A stretch of DNA of 64,000 bases, taken from NCBI GenBank assembly GCA_009379825.1, contig WHTA01000026.1, positions 1 to 64,000 on the forward strand. Direction: 5' to 3'. The position numbers were made by a program, and so were the translations under genes. The DNA comes from Streptosporangiales bacterium. Lineage in GTDB: Bacteria; Actinomycetota; Actinomycetes; Streptosporangiales; WHST01. Position 1 is the stretch's first letter. Each line of letters opens with the position of its first letter. Below, piece after piece: positions 43,649 through 52,576 of this stretch. The notes beneath the pieces are model-generated. The model saw nothing but the letters and a program-made list of their open reading frames with translations, did not search any database and was not told the DNA's origin.

Positions 43649-44530
43649 CTAGCCGGTCACTGCGTGGTTGGTCGGCACGGGAGTGGGCGTCGGGGCCGAG
43701 CCGCCGTTGTCGCCGTCGTCACCACCGTCGTCGCCGTCGTCGTCGTCATCGTCGTCGCCGTCGTCGGCCGGGGTGTCACCGCAGGTGGCACTGGCCACGA
43801 CCACGTCGACGAGCGAGCCCTCGGTCTGCTCACTGGCGAGCACGTTGCTCAGGTCCAGCTCGCCCAGGCCGGTCAGACCGGCGCCCGCGCTGAGGCCACC
43901 CGCCGCGTCGAGCGACGCGACCAGCTCGTTGACCTGGCTCGCCGTCAGGCCGGGAGCCACCTCGACGTGCACGGCGTTCACCGTGAGGCTGCCGTCGTCG
44001 TTGCTGATCTGCTCGTTCAGGGTGATCTCCAGGAGCCCGGGCACACCGATCTTGGTGTTCGGCGCGGGGGCGTCCACGGTGCCGGCCACGGTGTCGCCGG
44101 CGATGTTCAGGTCCGCGATCGTCGTCGAACCGGCCGCCTTCTCACACTTGGCCGAGATCACATCTGCGGTGATGAGGCCGCCCTCACCACCGAGGTTCAG
44201 GCTGGCAACCCGGGACTCCGCGTGGTTCGCCTCGGCGATCGCCTCGAGGACGTTCACGTCCATCGGGGCGTCGTCGGACACGGGGAGCGACAGCGTCGGG
44301 TTGTTGTCGCGCGCCGGGATGGAAACCAGCCGCTCCTTCACCAAGTCACCGCTCGGCGACTCGACGTAGGGCATTGCGGCGAGTACGTCCTTCCCCAACG
44401 CCTGCACCTGCAGCGCGAACGCGTTCTCCGGGTAGTGACCAGCAGCGTTCGCCGGGTTGACCGCTGCGATGAGCATGCCGACGCCGACAGTTGCGGCGAC
44501 GCCTGCTCCAGCGATCTTCTTCCATGCCAT
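43649..44530 (-). CDS. secreted choice-of-anchor P family protein
   Basis: A 293-residue exported protein. The signal peptide (KKIAGAGVAATVGVGMLIA, then AVNPANA) should be cleaved near ANA-AGHY. The mature part matches the actinobacterial choice-of-anchor P family: YPENAFALQVQALGKD, EANHAESRVASLNLGG and the paired cysteines in ISAKCEKA and ASATCGDTP. A low-complexity Asp/Gly tail (pure GAC/GAT and GGC codons) and a Pro/Thr end follow, without a clear sortase motif or transmembrane anchor. Function unknown; presumably cell-wall associated. It follows the L,D-transpeptidase gene by 44 nt. ATG at 44530 is preceded by GAGGAGG. Confidence 0.82.
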   Translation of the reverse strand: MAWKKIAGAGVAATVGVGMLIAAVNPANAAGHYPENAFALQVQALGKDVLAAMPYVESPSGDLVKERLVSIPARDNNPTLSLPVSDDAPMDVNVLEAIAEANHAESRVASLNLGGEGGLITADVISAKCEKAAGSTTIADLNIAGDTVAGTVDAPAPNTKIGVPGLLEITLNEQISNDDGSLTVNAVHVEVAPGLTASQVNELVASLDAAGGLSAGAGLTGLGELDLSNVLASEQTEGSLVDVVVASATCGDTPADDGDDDDDDDGDDGGDDGDNGGSAPTPTPVPTNHAVTG

Positions 44531-44574
44531 CAGGGTGTGGCCTCCTCGTACCGTTTCTTTCTCGGGGGGTCTGC

Positions 44575-45459
44575 TCACCGGATGAGTACCAGCGAGCCGA
44601 GCGGTACCGAACGGAGTTCTGTCAGTGCGTCAGCTGGAACGCGGACGCACCCGTTCGATACGGCCTGTCCAAAGACCGATGAGTCAGTGGACCAACCATG
44701 AATCGCGACCGTGCCAGGGCCGCCACCGAACGTGTCCAGCGTGTCGGAATGTGCTCCGAGCGGGAGCACGATCGGTGTGTACTTGCGCTGCTTCTGATCG
44801 ATGATCGAGGCCATCAGGTAGGTGCGCACCCGCGGTGTGGGTGTCTTCTTCGTACCGACAGCGACGTCCCAGCTGCCGACCTCGGAACCGTTCTTCAGCA
44901 AGGTCAGCGTGCGGGCAGCCACATCGATCTTGATCACATGCATGGAGCGTGCGACCTGCAGCTGGTTGGTGGACTTGATCCAGCCGGTCGAGCCGTTCGG
45001 CTTCGAGGGCAGCAGGATCCTGAGCCAACCAGAACGCTCGTCCACCACCGGAACCCAGGTGAGATTGCCGAGTTCCTTGACGGGCAAGCGAGCCACGACA
45101 GAGCCACGTGGGTTGTCGTAGATCTTCGTCTTCTTCTTGGGGTGTACGACCTTGCCGTCGGTCTCCTTCATCGAGTTGTCGCGCGGCAGGCCGGCGATCG
45201 TGGTGAACGTCGACGAGGTCTTGATCTTCTTCGGCTTAGCCTTCGCCGACGCCTTCGCGGTCGTGGACGCGTTCTTCGGCTCGGCCGATTTGCCGTCGTC
45301 GGACCCGCAGCCGGCGAGAGCGGTCGCCGTCAGGATGGCTGCGGCCGCGACCGCGGCGATGCGCGAGACACGACTCCGTGCGCACGCGTGACCTACGACA
45401 CCGGTCGCGAGGGACGACCGGTTCAGGCGGGTCTTCAATCGATCTCCTGAACGGGGCAT
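44575..45459 (-). CDS. L,D-transpeptidase lipoprotein (YkuD domain)
   Basis: A 294-residue lipoprotein that should form 3-3 crosslinks or attach proteins in peptidoglycan. A long basic N-terminus leads to a lipobox at LAGC (about Cys51). Ala/Lys-rich linker sequence follows, then an SH3-like part and the YkuD domain with IKIDVAARTLTLLKNG, the catalytic histidine in AIHGWS and the catalytic cysteine in VSNGCVRV. The ATG at 45459 lacks a good ribosome binding site, so the true start may differ. It is co-oriented with the choice-of-anchor P gene; the pair may act together at the wall. Confidence 0.88.
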   Translation of the reverse strand: MPRSGDRLKTRLNRSSLATGVVGHACARSRVSRIAAVAAAAILTATALAGCGSDDGKSAEPKNASTTAKASAKAKPKKIKTSSTFTTIAGLPRDNSMKETDGKVVHPKKKTKIYDNPRGSVVARLPVKELGNLTWVPVVDERSGWLRILLPSKPNGSTGWIKSTNQLQVARSMHVIKIDVAARTLTLLKNGSEVGSWDVAVGTKKTPTPRVRTYLMASIIDQKQRKYTPIVLPLGAHSDTLDTFGGGPGTVAIHGWSTDSSVFGQAVSNGCVRVPADALTELRSVPLGSLVLIR

Positions 45460-45604
45460 TACGGGGCGGCACGCGCTGCCACCGGCCGGGGAAGGCACGG
45501 TCACCGGGTGCAGCGCACGAACCGCAATGTATCTGCTCGCTTACGGGGAGTCCACACCGGCCCCGGCAAGGTGATGCTCTTGTTATCCGCCGACGAACCC
45601 CTTT

Positions 45605-46630
45605 TTAGGCGCTGACCTCGTCGAACACCACCGCGACCTTGCCGGCGGCGCCGGCGTCGGCGATCTCGTACGCCTCCGCCGCCGCAGCCAGCGGGAAGCG
45701 GTGCGTCACGATCCGTTCCGGGCGCAGCCCCCGCCGGTGCAGCAGCCCGACCAGGTCGTGCATCCGCCCGACGCTGGTCACCCAGGAGCCCATCACCGTC
45801 AGCTGCGGGTGGATCAGCAGCGGGCTCGCCGGCACGTCGAACGCGCCACCCTCGCCGACCAGCACGCACCTGCCCCACCGCGCGGTGCTGCGCACGGCGT
45901 CCAGCCGGCCCGCCGACGAGCCCGAGCAGTCGACCGTCACCGAGAAGCCGCCGGCCAGCTCGTCGGCGGTCGGCACCGCCTGCTCGACCAGCCCGAGGTC
46001 GAGCGCGAGCTGCCGGCGCTGCGGCGACGGGTCCACGCCCACCACGCCGGACACGCCGAAGGCCGCCCCAAGGATGGCCACCGCGAGGCCGACCGGACCG
46101 AGGCCGGTGACCAACAGGTCGTCCCTGCCGGACGGCTTCGCACGCAACAGCGCCTGGTACGCGGTGCCGAAGCCGCAGGCCACGCAGGCGCCGTCCAGGT
46201 AGCTCAGCGAGTCGGGCAGCACGATGCAGGTGTCCTCCTCGGCGACCATCAGGTCGGCGTGGCCGCCGTCGCGCTGCCAGCCGTACGCGGCCCGCCGCGG
46301 CGAGGTGCAGCTGATGAAGTACCCGTCCTGGCAGTCGCGGCACTGGCCACAGCCGGCGATGTGGTAGACGGCGACCCGGTCGCCTGGCGCCAGCCGCACG
46401 CACCCCGGGCCGACCACCACGACCTCGCCGCTCGGCTCGTGCCCGGCGACCACGTCCTGGTACGCCTCCGGACCCGTACCGAGGTGCTCCCGGTAGATCG
46501 CCCGCAGGTCGCTGCCACAGATGGTCGAGGCGCGCATCCGCAGCAGCACCTGGCCGTGGCCGGGCTCCGGGTCGGGCAGGTCCTCGCGGACGACCACCCG
46601 GCGCTGACCGGGCAGATACACACCTCGCAC
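45605..46630 (-). CDS. zinc-dependent alcohol dehydrogenase family protein
   Basis: A 341-residue medium-chain dehydrogenase. Catalytic zinc ligands are in STICGSD and AGHEPSGEV. The structural zinc cysteines are CGQCRDCQDGYFISC, and the NAD(P) loop is TGLGPVGLAVAILG. The GTG at 46630 is chosen because AAGGAGG stands 5 nt before it; the longer upstream readings have no family sequence. Substrate unknown. It is divergent from the thioesterase-like gene at 46676 with a 45-nt gap. Confidence 0.9.
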   Translation of the reverse strand: MRGVYLPGQRRVVVREDLPDPEPGHGQVLLRMRASTICGSDLRAIYREHLGTGPEAYQDVVAGHEPSGEVVVVGPGCVRLAPGDRVAVYHIAGCGQCRDCQDGYFISCTSPRRAAYGWQRDGGHADLMVAEEDTCIVLPDSLSYLDGACVACGFGTAYQALLRAKPSGRDDLLVTGLGPVGLAVAILGAAFGVSGVVGVDPSPQRRQLALDLGLVEQAVPTADELAGGFSVTVDCSGSSAGRLDAVRSTARWGRCVLVGEGGAFDVPASPLLIHPQLTVMGSWVTSVGRMHDLVGLLHRRGLRPERIVTHRFPLAAAAEAYEIADAGAAGKVAVVFDEVSA

Positions 46631-46675
46631 GACAGCCTCCTTCACACCGGCCCGGCGTTGGGTACGGTCGTGGCC

Positions 46676-47493
46676 ATGCTCGACGACCCAGCGCCCCCGG
46701 CCTCCTCGACTTCCAGCGGTCACCGTACGCGCGAGACGCTCGTCGTGCCGGCCAGGTTCTGCGGTCCGCCGGGGTCCGGCAACGGCGGCTACGTGGCGAG
46801 CCGGGTCGCGACGTACGTGGGGGTGACTGAGCTGCCGACACCGCACCGCACGGCGTCGAGCCGCGCGCCGTCACCACGGTGCTGCGCGCACCGATCCCGC
46901 TCGACGCGGCGCTCACCGTGGACGTGGCCGGGCCGCGGGCCACCCTCCGGCAGGACGAGACGGTGCTCGCGGAGGCGGCACCAGGCTCGCTGGACGTCGA
47001 CCCGCCTGAGCCGGTGCCGTACGAGGAGGCGCTCGCGGCCGGCGAGCGCTACCCGGGGTTCACCACGCACCCGATGCCCACCTGCTTCGGCTGCGGCGGC
47101 GAGCGCGCCCCTGGCGACGGCCTGCGGCTGGCGATCGGTCGGCTCGGCGACGGCCGGGTGGCCGCCGCCTGGCAGCCGGACGACTCGCTGCTGCCGGCGG
47201 GCGCGGAGGTGCCGGTCATCGGCGCGGAGTTCGCCTGGACGGTGCTCGACTGCACGTCCGGCTGGGCGTGGGACATGCCGGGCGAGCCGGCGCTGCTCGG
47301 CACCATGACCGGCATCGTGGACGAGGCGCCGTACGCCGGCGACCGGTGCGTGGCGGTCGCGGCCGTGGTGAGCCGCGAGGGCCGCAAGATCCGTACCGTA
47401 TCCGCCCTCTACGACGCCGACGGCCGGGTGCTCGGCCGTGCCCAGTCGGTCTGGGTCACCGTCGACCCGGCCCGCTTCGCGGTCACGGGTTGA
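46676..47493 (+). pseudogene. thioesterase-like/hotdog-fold gene with an apparent frameshift
   Basis: The start gives RETLVVPARFCGPPGSGNGG and YVASRVATYVG, the beginning of actinobacterial thioesterase-like proteins. After that the reading becomes Arg/Ser-rich noise, while the other frame is open from 46831 with VEPRAVTTVLRAPIPLDAA and then TCFGCGGERAPGDGLRL, the family body. The lengths differ by one base, so a base seems missing (or two extra) between about 46829 and 46870. The downstream part alone could start from a GTG at 46879. TACGGT 7 nt before the ATG suggests a leaderless message. Acyl-CoA thioesterase activity is only a family guess. Confidence 0.65.
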
Positions 47494-48160
47494 GGCGCTC
47501 GACCCGCCAGCCGCCGTCCGTCCTCGTGTAGCGCAGCCGGTCGTGCATCCGGTCGCCGCGGCCCTGCCAGAACTCCACCGTCAGCGGCCGGATCCGGAAG
47601 CCGCCCCAGAAGTCCGGCAGCGGCACCTCGACGTCCTCCGGCCAACGGTGCTGCAGCCGTTCGTACCGGTCCTCGAGTACGTCCCTGGACGCGACGGGCG
47701 CGGACTGCTCCTCGCTCGCCCAGGCGCCGAGCTGCGAGCCGCGCGGGCGTACGGCGAAGTAGGCCGCGCTCTCCTCGCGGGTGACCTGCTCCACGTCACC
47801 GCACACGATCACCTGCCGCTCCAGGTGGATCCACGGGAACGTCGCGCTCGCCCGCGGGTTGGCGGCGAGCTCGCGGCCCTTGCGGGAGCGGTAGTTCGTG
47901 TAGAACACGAACCCGTGCTCGTCGTACCCCTTCATCAGCACCGTACGGGAGCTCGGCCGGCCGTCCTCGTCGGCGGTGGCGACCACCATGGCGTTCGGCT
48001 CCGCCAGCACCTCGCGGGCCGCCGTGGCGTCCGCGAACCACCGGTCGAACTGGGTCATCGGGTCGGGCGCCAGCTCGGTCTCGGCCAGCCCCGCGGCGGC
48101 GTACGCACGGCGCAGCGACGCGGGATCGGACTGCGGCCGCGCGGGTTCTGGAGTGTTCAC
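47483..48160 (-). CDS. pdxH: pyridoxamine 5'-phosphate oxidase
   Basis: A 225-residue FMN enzyme that oxidises pyridoxamine or pyridoxine phosphate to [23 protein letters not shown] and [12 protein letters not shown] bind FMN and phosphate. The C-terminal signature is [16 protein letters not shown]. The start GTG at 48160 matches the family beginning; the longer frame is not used. Its 3' end overlaps the convergent thioesterase-like gene by 11 nt. serC, whose product is a PLP enzyme, lies nearby. Confidence 0.95.
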   Translation of the reverse strand: MNTPEPARPQSDPASLRRAYAAAGLAETELAPDPMTQFDRWFADATAAREVLAEPNAMVVATADEDGRPSSRTVLMKGYDEHGFVFYTNYRSRKGRELAANPRASATFPWIHLERQVIVCGDVEQVTREESAAYFAVRPRGSQLGAWASEEQSAPVASRDVLEDRYERLQHRWPEDVEVPLPDFWGGFRIRPLTVEFWQGRGDRMHDRLRYTRTDGGWRVERLNP

Positions 48161-48335
48161 ACGGCGATGGTGCCACGAGCGGAGCCGCCCGTAGTGTGAT
48201 GTGTCGGACACCGCCCCGACTGGCACCTGACCAGCGACCAGGGGTTGAATGTCAGCTCTCGAATGGTGAACCACCTCAGGCGGGTGGTCCGATCGTGGTG
48301 GCCGCTATCCGCGGCCAGGCAGACGGGAGCAGTGC

Positions 48336-49439
48336 ATGTCCGACTTCAAACCGGGCCTCGAGGGCGTAGTCGCGTTCGAAACGCAGATCGCGGAGCCCGA
48401 CAAGGAAGGTGGCGCCCTCAGGTACCGCGGCGTCGACATCGAGGACCTCGCCGGCAAGGTCACCTTCGGCCACGTCTGGGGGCTGTTGGTGGACGGCGAG
48501 TTCGCGCCCGGCCTGCCGCCTGCGGAGCCGTTCCCGCTGCCGGTGCACTCCGGCGACGTCCGCGTCGACGTGCAGTCCGCACTCGCCATGCTCGCGCCGG
48601 TCTGGGGACTGCAGCAGCTCTACGACATCACGCCGGAACAGGCCCGCGACGACCTCGCCAGGGTCGCGGTCACCGCGCTGTCGTTCATCGCCCAGTCGAT
48701 GCGCGGCCAGGACCTGCCGATGGTGCCGCAGAGCGAGGTGGACAAGGCCAGGACCATCACCGAGCGGTTCATGATCCGCTGGCTCGGCGAGCCGACGCCT
48801 GAGCAGGTGCAGGCGGTCGACGCTTACCTCGTCTCGGCGGCCGAGCACGGCATGAACGCGTCCACGTTCACCTCCAGGGTGATCGCGTCCACCGGCGCGG
48901 ACGTCGCGGCCGCGCTGTCCGGTGCGGTCGGCGCGATGTCCGGCCCGCTGCACGGCGGCGCACCGGCACGCGTGCTGCACATGATCGAGGAGGTCGAGCG
49001 GCTCGGCGACGCGACCGCGTACGTGAAGCAGGAGCTCGACTCCGGCGGCCGGCTGATGGGCTTCGGGCACCGCGTCTACCGCGCCGAGGACCCGCGGGCG
49101 CGGGTGCTGCGGCGTACGGCACAGGAGCTCGGTGCGGAGCGCTACGAGGTGGCCGCGGCGCTCGAGCAGGCCGCGCTTGCCGAGCTGCGGGCACGCCGGC
49201 CGGACCGGGTGCTCGAGACCAACGTGGAGTTCTGGGCCGCCATCGTGCTCGACTTCGCCGGCGTGCCGCCGGACAAGTTCACCGCGATGTTCACCTCCGC
49301 CCGCACCGCCGGCTGGAGCGCGCACATCCTGGAGGAGAAGAAGACCGGCCGGCTGATCCGCCCGGCCGCGCGGTACATGGGCCCGCAGGAACGGCCGGCC
49401 ACCGCCGTCACCGGCTACGACAAGATCATCGCCGGGTAA
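48336..49439 (+). CDS. citA: citrate synthase
   Basis: A 367-residue citrate synthase of the shorter type. The catalytic residues are in SGPLHGGAPARV (His), GFGHRVYRAEDPR (His) and VEFWAAIVLDFAG (Asp-containing region), and YRGVDIEDLAG marks the N-terminal domain. It condenses oxaloacetate with acetyl-CoA, or perhaps propionyl-CoA as some paralogues do. It resembles the second citrate synthase of actinobacteria found next to pdxH and serC, hence the symbol. ATG at 48336 follows GGGAG. Confidence 0.92.
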   Translation: MSDFKPGLEGVVAFETQIAEPDKEGGALRYRGVDIEDLAGKVTFGHVWGLLVDGEFAPGLPPAEPFPLPVHSGDVRVDVQSALAMLAPVWGLQQLYDITPEQARDDLARVAVTALSFIAQSMRGQDLPMVPQSEVDKARTITERFMIRWLGEPTPEQVQAVDAYLVSAAEHGMNASTFTSRVIASTGADVAAALSGAVGAMSGPLHGGAPARVLHMIEEVERLGDATAYVKQELDSGGRLMGFGHRVYRAEDPRARVLRRTAQELGAERYEVAAALEQAALAELRARRPDRVLETNVEFWAAIVLDFAGVPPDKFTAMFTSARTAGWSAHILEEKKTGRLIRPAARYMGPQERPATAVTGYDKIIAG

Positions 49440-49456
49440 CCGGACTCGACTGCCAA

Positions 49457-49487
49457 GGGTACGCCGCGGCGCGGCCGTGGCGTACCC
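49457..49487 (+). terminator. hairpin after the citrate synthase gene
   Basis: GGGTACGCC and GGCGTACCC form a perfect 9-bp stem, with up to four further pairs inside, beginning 18 nt after the stop codon. No T-tract is present. It separates citA from serC. Confidence 0.7.
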
Positions 49488-49521
49488 GCGACACTCACGA
49501 AAAGTTACTCTCGGGGCTCTA

Positions 49522-49549
49522 TTGATCACGCTGTGCTACCCGATAGCCT
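49522..49549 (+). promoter_or_regulatory. likely leaderless promoter of serC
   Basis: TTGATC (49522-49527) and TAGCCT (49544-49549) are 16 nt apart. The -10-like element ends 6 nt before the GTG start at 49556, leaving no room for a ribosome binding site. Confidence 0.5.
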
Positions 49550-49555
49550 CGAGAC

Positions 49556-50689
49556 GTGGCTGAAGAAGCGAATTCCCCCATCACCGTTCCCTCCGGCCTG
49601 CTACCTGCGGACGGCCGCTTCGGCTGTGGACCGTCCAAGGTGCGACCGGCCGCCGTGGCAGCTCTCGCCGACACCGGAACCCGGCTGCTCGGCACCTCGC
49701 ACCGGCAGGCGCCGATCAAGTGGCTGGTCAAGCAGGTCAAGGAAGGCGTCCAGGAGCTCTTCGGCCTGCCCGACGACTACCAGGTGGTCCTCGGCAACGG
49801 CGGTTCCACCGCGTTCTGGGACATCGCGGCGTTCAGCCTGGTCAGGAACCGCTCGCAGCACTGCGTCTTCGGCGAGTTCTCCAGCAAGTTCGCGGCGGCG
49901 ACCAAGGCCGCGCCGTGGCTGGAGGAGCCCGAGCTGGTGCAGTCCGACCCCGGCACCCACCCGACCCCGCACGCGACCGGCGACGTGGACGTCTACGCGC
50001 TGACCCACAACGAGACGTCGACCGGCGTCGCGATGCCGGTAATGCGCATCCCTGGCGCGAACGACGACTCGCTGATCGTGGTCGACGCCACCAGCGGCGC
50101 CGGCGGCCTCGTGGTCGACCCGAGCGAGTTCGACGTCTACTACTTCGCCCCGCAGAAGTGCTTCGCCTCCGACGGCGGGCTGTGGATCGCGGCGATGTCG
50201 CCGGCCGCGCTCGAGCGGGTGCAGGAGGTGAAGGCGTCCGGCAGGTACATCCCGACGTTCCTCGACCTCGCCACCGCCGTGGACAACTCGGCGAAGGACC
50301 AGACGTACAACACCCCGGCGGTCGCCACCCTGTTCCTGCTCGCCGACCAGCTCGGCTGGCTCAACGAGCACGGCGGGCTCACCTGGGCAACGGAGCGCAG
50401 CGCGCGCTCGGCGGCCCACCTGTACAGCTGGGCGGAGAAGACCCCGGTCGCCGAGCCGTTCGTGAGCAACCCGGCGCAGCGGTCCAACGTCGTCGGCACG
50501 ATCGACTTCATCGAGGGCGTGAACACCAAGATGCTGGCCGCCACCCTGCGGGCCAACGGCATCGTGGACACCGAGCCGTACCGCAAGCTGGGCCGCAACC
50601 AGCTGCGCATCGGCATGTTCCCCGCCATCGACCCGGCCGACGTAGAGGCCCTCACCACCTCCATCGACTACATCCTCGACCGCCTCTGA
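49556..50689 (+). CDS. serC: phosphoserine aminotransferase
   Basis: A 377-residue PLP aminotransferase that converts 3-phosphohydroxypyruvate to phosphoserine in serine synthesis. GRFGCGPSKVRP starts the domain, LGNGGSTAFWDIAAF and HNETSTGVAMPV are the actinobacterial SerC motifs, and the PLP lysine is in YYFAPQKCFASDGGLW. The end ...LRIGMFPAIDPADVEAL fits. The start is GTG under a probable leaderless promoter. It is separated from citA by a hairpin. Confidence 0.95.
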   Translation: MAEEANSPITVPSGLLPADGRFGCGPSKVRPAAVAALADTGTRLLGTSHRQAPIKWLVKQVKEGVQELFGLPDDYQVVLGNGGSTAFWDIAAFSLVRNRSQHCVFGEFSSKFAAATKAAPWLEEPELVQSDPGTHPTPHATGDVDVYALTHNETSTGVAMPVMRIPGANDDSLIVVDATSGAGGLVVDPSEFDVYYFAPQKCFASDGGLWIAAMSPAALERVQEVKASGRYIPTFLDLATAVDNSAKDQTYNTPAVATLFLLADQLGWLNEHGGLTWATERSARSAAHLYSWAEKTPVAEPFVSNPAQRSNVVGTIDFIEGVNTKMLAATLRANGIVDTEPYRKLGRNQLRIGMFPAIDPADVEALTTSIDYILDRL

Positions 50690-50758
50690 CACCCGGCCGC
50701 CCGCCCCCGCGTGGCAGGTGACCGGCCGGCGACCCAAGGCCGGATGGCCGTCTTCGGG

Positions 50759-50775
50759 CGCCCCGCCGTGGGGCG
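50759..50775. terminator. short hairpin between serC and the MerR gene
   Basis: CGCCCC-GCCGT-GGGGCG forms a 6-bp stem between the converging serC and MerR genes. It is a weak candidate for a bidirectional terminator; the remainder of this 182-nt gap holds nothing recognised. Confidence 0.3.
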
Positions 50776-50871
50776 GGTTGGCCGGACTCGTCGACCCGTG
50801 CCGCCCGACGCAGGATGGCTAGCCACAGGCTGGCCGGGCCGAAGGCAGCTGTAGGGCGTGGTCGGCCGTAG

Positions 50872-51501
50872 TCAGGTGGGGCCGAAGACCCGGCCCGACT
50901 CGTTGACCTGGGCTGCCCGGCGCAGGGCGGCTAGCAGCAGGTCGCCGGCGACCGTGCCGACGATGGCTGTCTCCACGGCCGCGTCGACGTCGGTCTGTTG
51001 GGCGACCAGGGCCAGGTCTTCCTTCGCCACCACCTCGGCCGCCTCGGCGTAGCGGTCGACGTTGGCGAGCAGGCCCTCCCCGACGGCGCCGCTGAGGCCG
51101 GCCACCACCTCCACCAGGTTGGCGTACGCGGGATGGTCGACGTTGATCCGCCAGCCGCGCCGCTCGACCAGCCCGTCGACGACCTCGGTGGCGGCGCTGC
51201 GTGCCTCTTCGTCTGCCGTCGCCTTGACCGGTGTGATGCTCCCGACCGCCCGGCCGAGCCGCTGGTTGAGCGTCGGCCCCGGCTGCTCCAGGTAGGCGAG
51301 CACGTCCCGCGTCGTCGCGATGGACAACCCACCGACCTCGACCAACGCACGCACCAGCCGCAGCCGGCTCTCGTGGCGCTCGTCGTACTGCGCCTGGTTG
51401 GGACTGGTGCGCTCGCCGCGCGGGAGCAGCCCCTCGCGCAGGTAGTACTTGATCGTCGGGATGGGAACTCCGGTCCGCCCGCTCAGCTCGGCTATCCGCA
51501 C
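50872..51501 (-). CDS. MerR-family transcriptional regulator
   Basis: A 209-residue regulator. The MerR winged helix is RIAELSGRTGVPIPTIKYYL then REGLLPRGERTSPNQAQYDE, with the wing arginines present. The C-terminal half has no cysteines or metal motif, so it likely senses an organic ligand, as in the many actinobacterial MerR proteins with helical C-domains. Start GTG at 51501. It is divergent from the membrane protein gene at 51626, and a perfect palindrome lies between them. Confidence 0.9.
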   Translation of the reverse strand: MRIAELSGRTGVPIPTIKYYLREGLLPRGERTSPNQAQYDERHESRLRLVRALVEVGGLSIATTRDVLAYLEQPGPTLNQRLGRAVGSITPVKATADEEARSAATEVVDGLVERRGWRINVDHPAYANLVEVVAGLSGAVGEGLLANVDRYAEAAEVVAKEDLALVAQQTDVDAAVETAIVGTVAGDLLLAALRRAAQVNESGRVFGPT

Positions 51502-51555
51502 CGACCGCGCCTCCTTCGTCTCCGAATTACCTCTTGCACAATCGCGAGCAACTGT

Positions 51556-51572
51556 GGATAGTATAACTATCC
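51556..51572. promoter_or_regulatory. palindromic MerR-type operator between divergent genes
   Basis: GGATAGTATAACTATCC is a perfect 7+3+7 inverted repeat between the MerR gene and the membrane protein gene. On the minus strand it contains TATACT, usable as a -10 for the MerR gene; on the plus strand it contains TATAAC. Overlap with both promoters is what a MerR regulator controlling itself and its neighbour would need. Confidence 0.65.
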
Positions 51573-51625
51573 GTTATAGATAGCTTCACTGTCCATAAGA
51601 GTCGGGCGTGTCCGCTTCAATCTCC

Positions 51626-52559
51626 ATGGTTCGCCGCGTGGTGCGCTGGCACCGTCCCCTGATGGCCGTGTCCGGCGCGTCGCTGTTGGTCTCGTGGTGT
51701 GCGTCGTCGGACTCGCCGTCGACGACCGGGTGCTCGTCGGTGCGCCCATCTGGCTGAAGCCGGCGAAGTTCGCCGTCTCGATCGCCTGCTACGGCCTCAC
51801 GTTGGCGTGGCTGCTCTCGCGGCTACACCGCTGGCGCCGGCTCGGCTGGTGGCTCGGCTCGGCGGGCTGCTCGCCGACGAGCTCGCCGCCATCGTGCTGC
51901 AGGTGGTGCGGGGACGACAGAGCCACTTCAACTACGTGACGCCGTTCGACACAGCCGTCTTCCAGACCATGGCGGCGATGATCGTCACGCTGTGGGTGGC
52001 GAACCTCGTCGCGGGCGTGCTGTTCCTCCGACAGCCGCTCAGCGCGCGGTCGACCAGCTGGGCGATCCGCACCGGCACGCTGATCTCGCTCGCGGGCATG
52101 GCGGTCGCGTTCTTCATGCCTCGGCCGACGCCCGACCAGATGGCCAGGCTCGAAGCGGGCCGGCAGGCGGGGGTCATCGGTGCGCACACCGTGGGCGCGC
52201 GGGACGACGGGCCAGGTCTGCCGATCACCGGCTGGAGCACGGTCGCCGGCGGCCTGCAGGTGCTCGTACTGCTCGCGATGCTGCTCACCGCACTCGCCGG
52301 CCGCTACGCGCTGCTGCGCTGTGAGGCGGTGCGGAGCCGGCTCGTGCTGCTCGCCGCGGGCGGCTATGCCGGGGCGCTCGCCCTGGTGACCTGGCAGGCG
52401 CTGCGCGGCCAGTCGGTCGTGCAGCCGGACACCCTGACCGTGGCCCTCGCCGCCGTGCTCGCCATCGTCACCGCGGCCGGCCTCGCGCTGGTGCTCGCCG
52501 CTGCCCGCCGGCGCGTTGCGGTGACGCAGTCCGCGACCGTCACCGGCGTGGTCGGGTGA
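51626..52559 (+). pseudogene. integral membrane protein gene with two apparent frameshifts
   Basis: The ATG at 51626 reads [20 protein letters not shown], then the sense continues one frame over as [40 protein letters not shown], and a third frame carries on as [35 protein letters not shown] and later helices. Joined, it is a polytopic membrane protein with about eight helices. Two single-base losses (near 51685-51694 and 51858-51875) explain the frames. I do not recognise a function. It is divergent from the MerR gene and probably its target. Confidence 0.65.
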
Positions 52560-52576
52560 GCGGATACGGTGGGCGG

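Noticed and set aside
48270-48288. ACCACC-N7-GGTGGT repeat ahead of citA as an operator
   Set aside because: Short arms in a GC-rich leader with no regulator nearby; could be chance.
1447-51572. Shared regulon through ATAACTATCC found in both the XRE and MerR palindromes
   Set aside because: The two palindromes differ in spacing and length and belong to different regulator families; a 10-base match is not enough.
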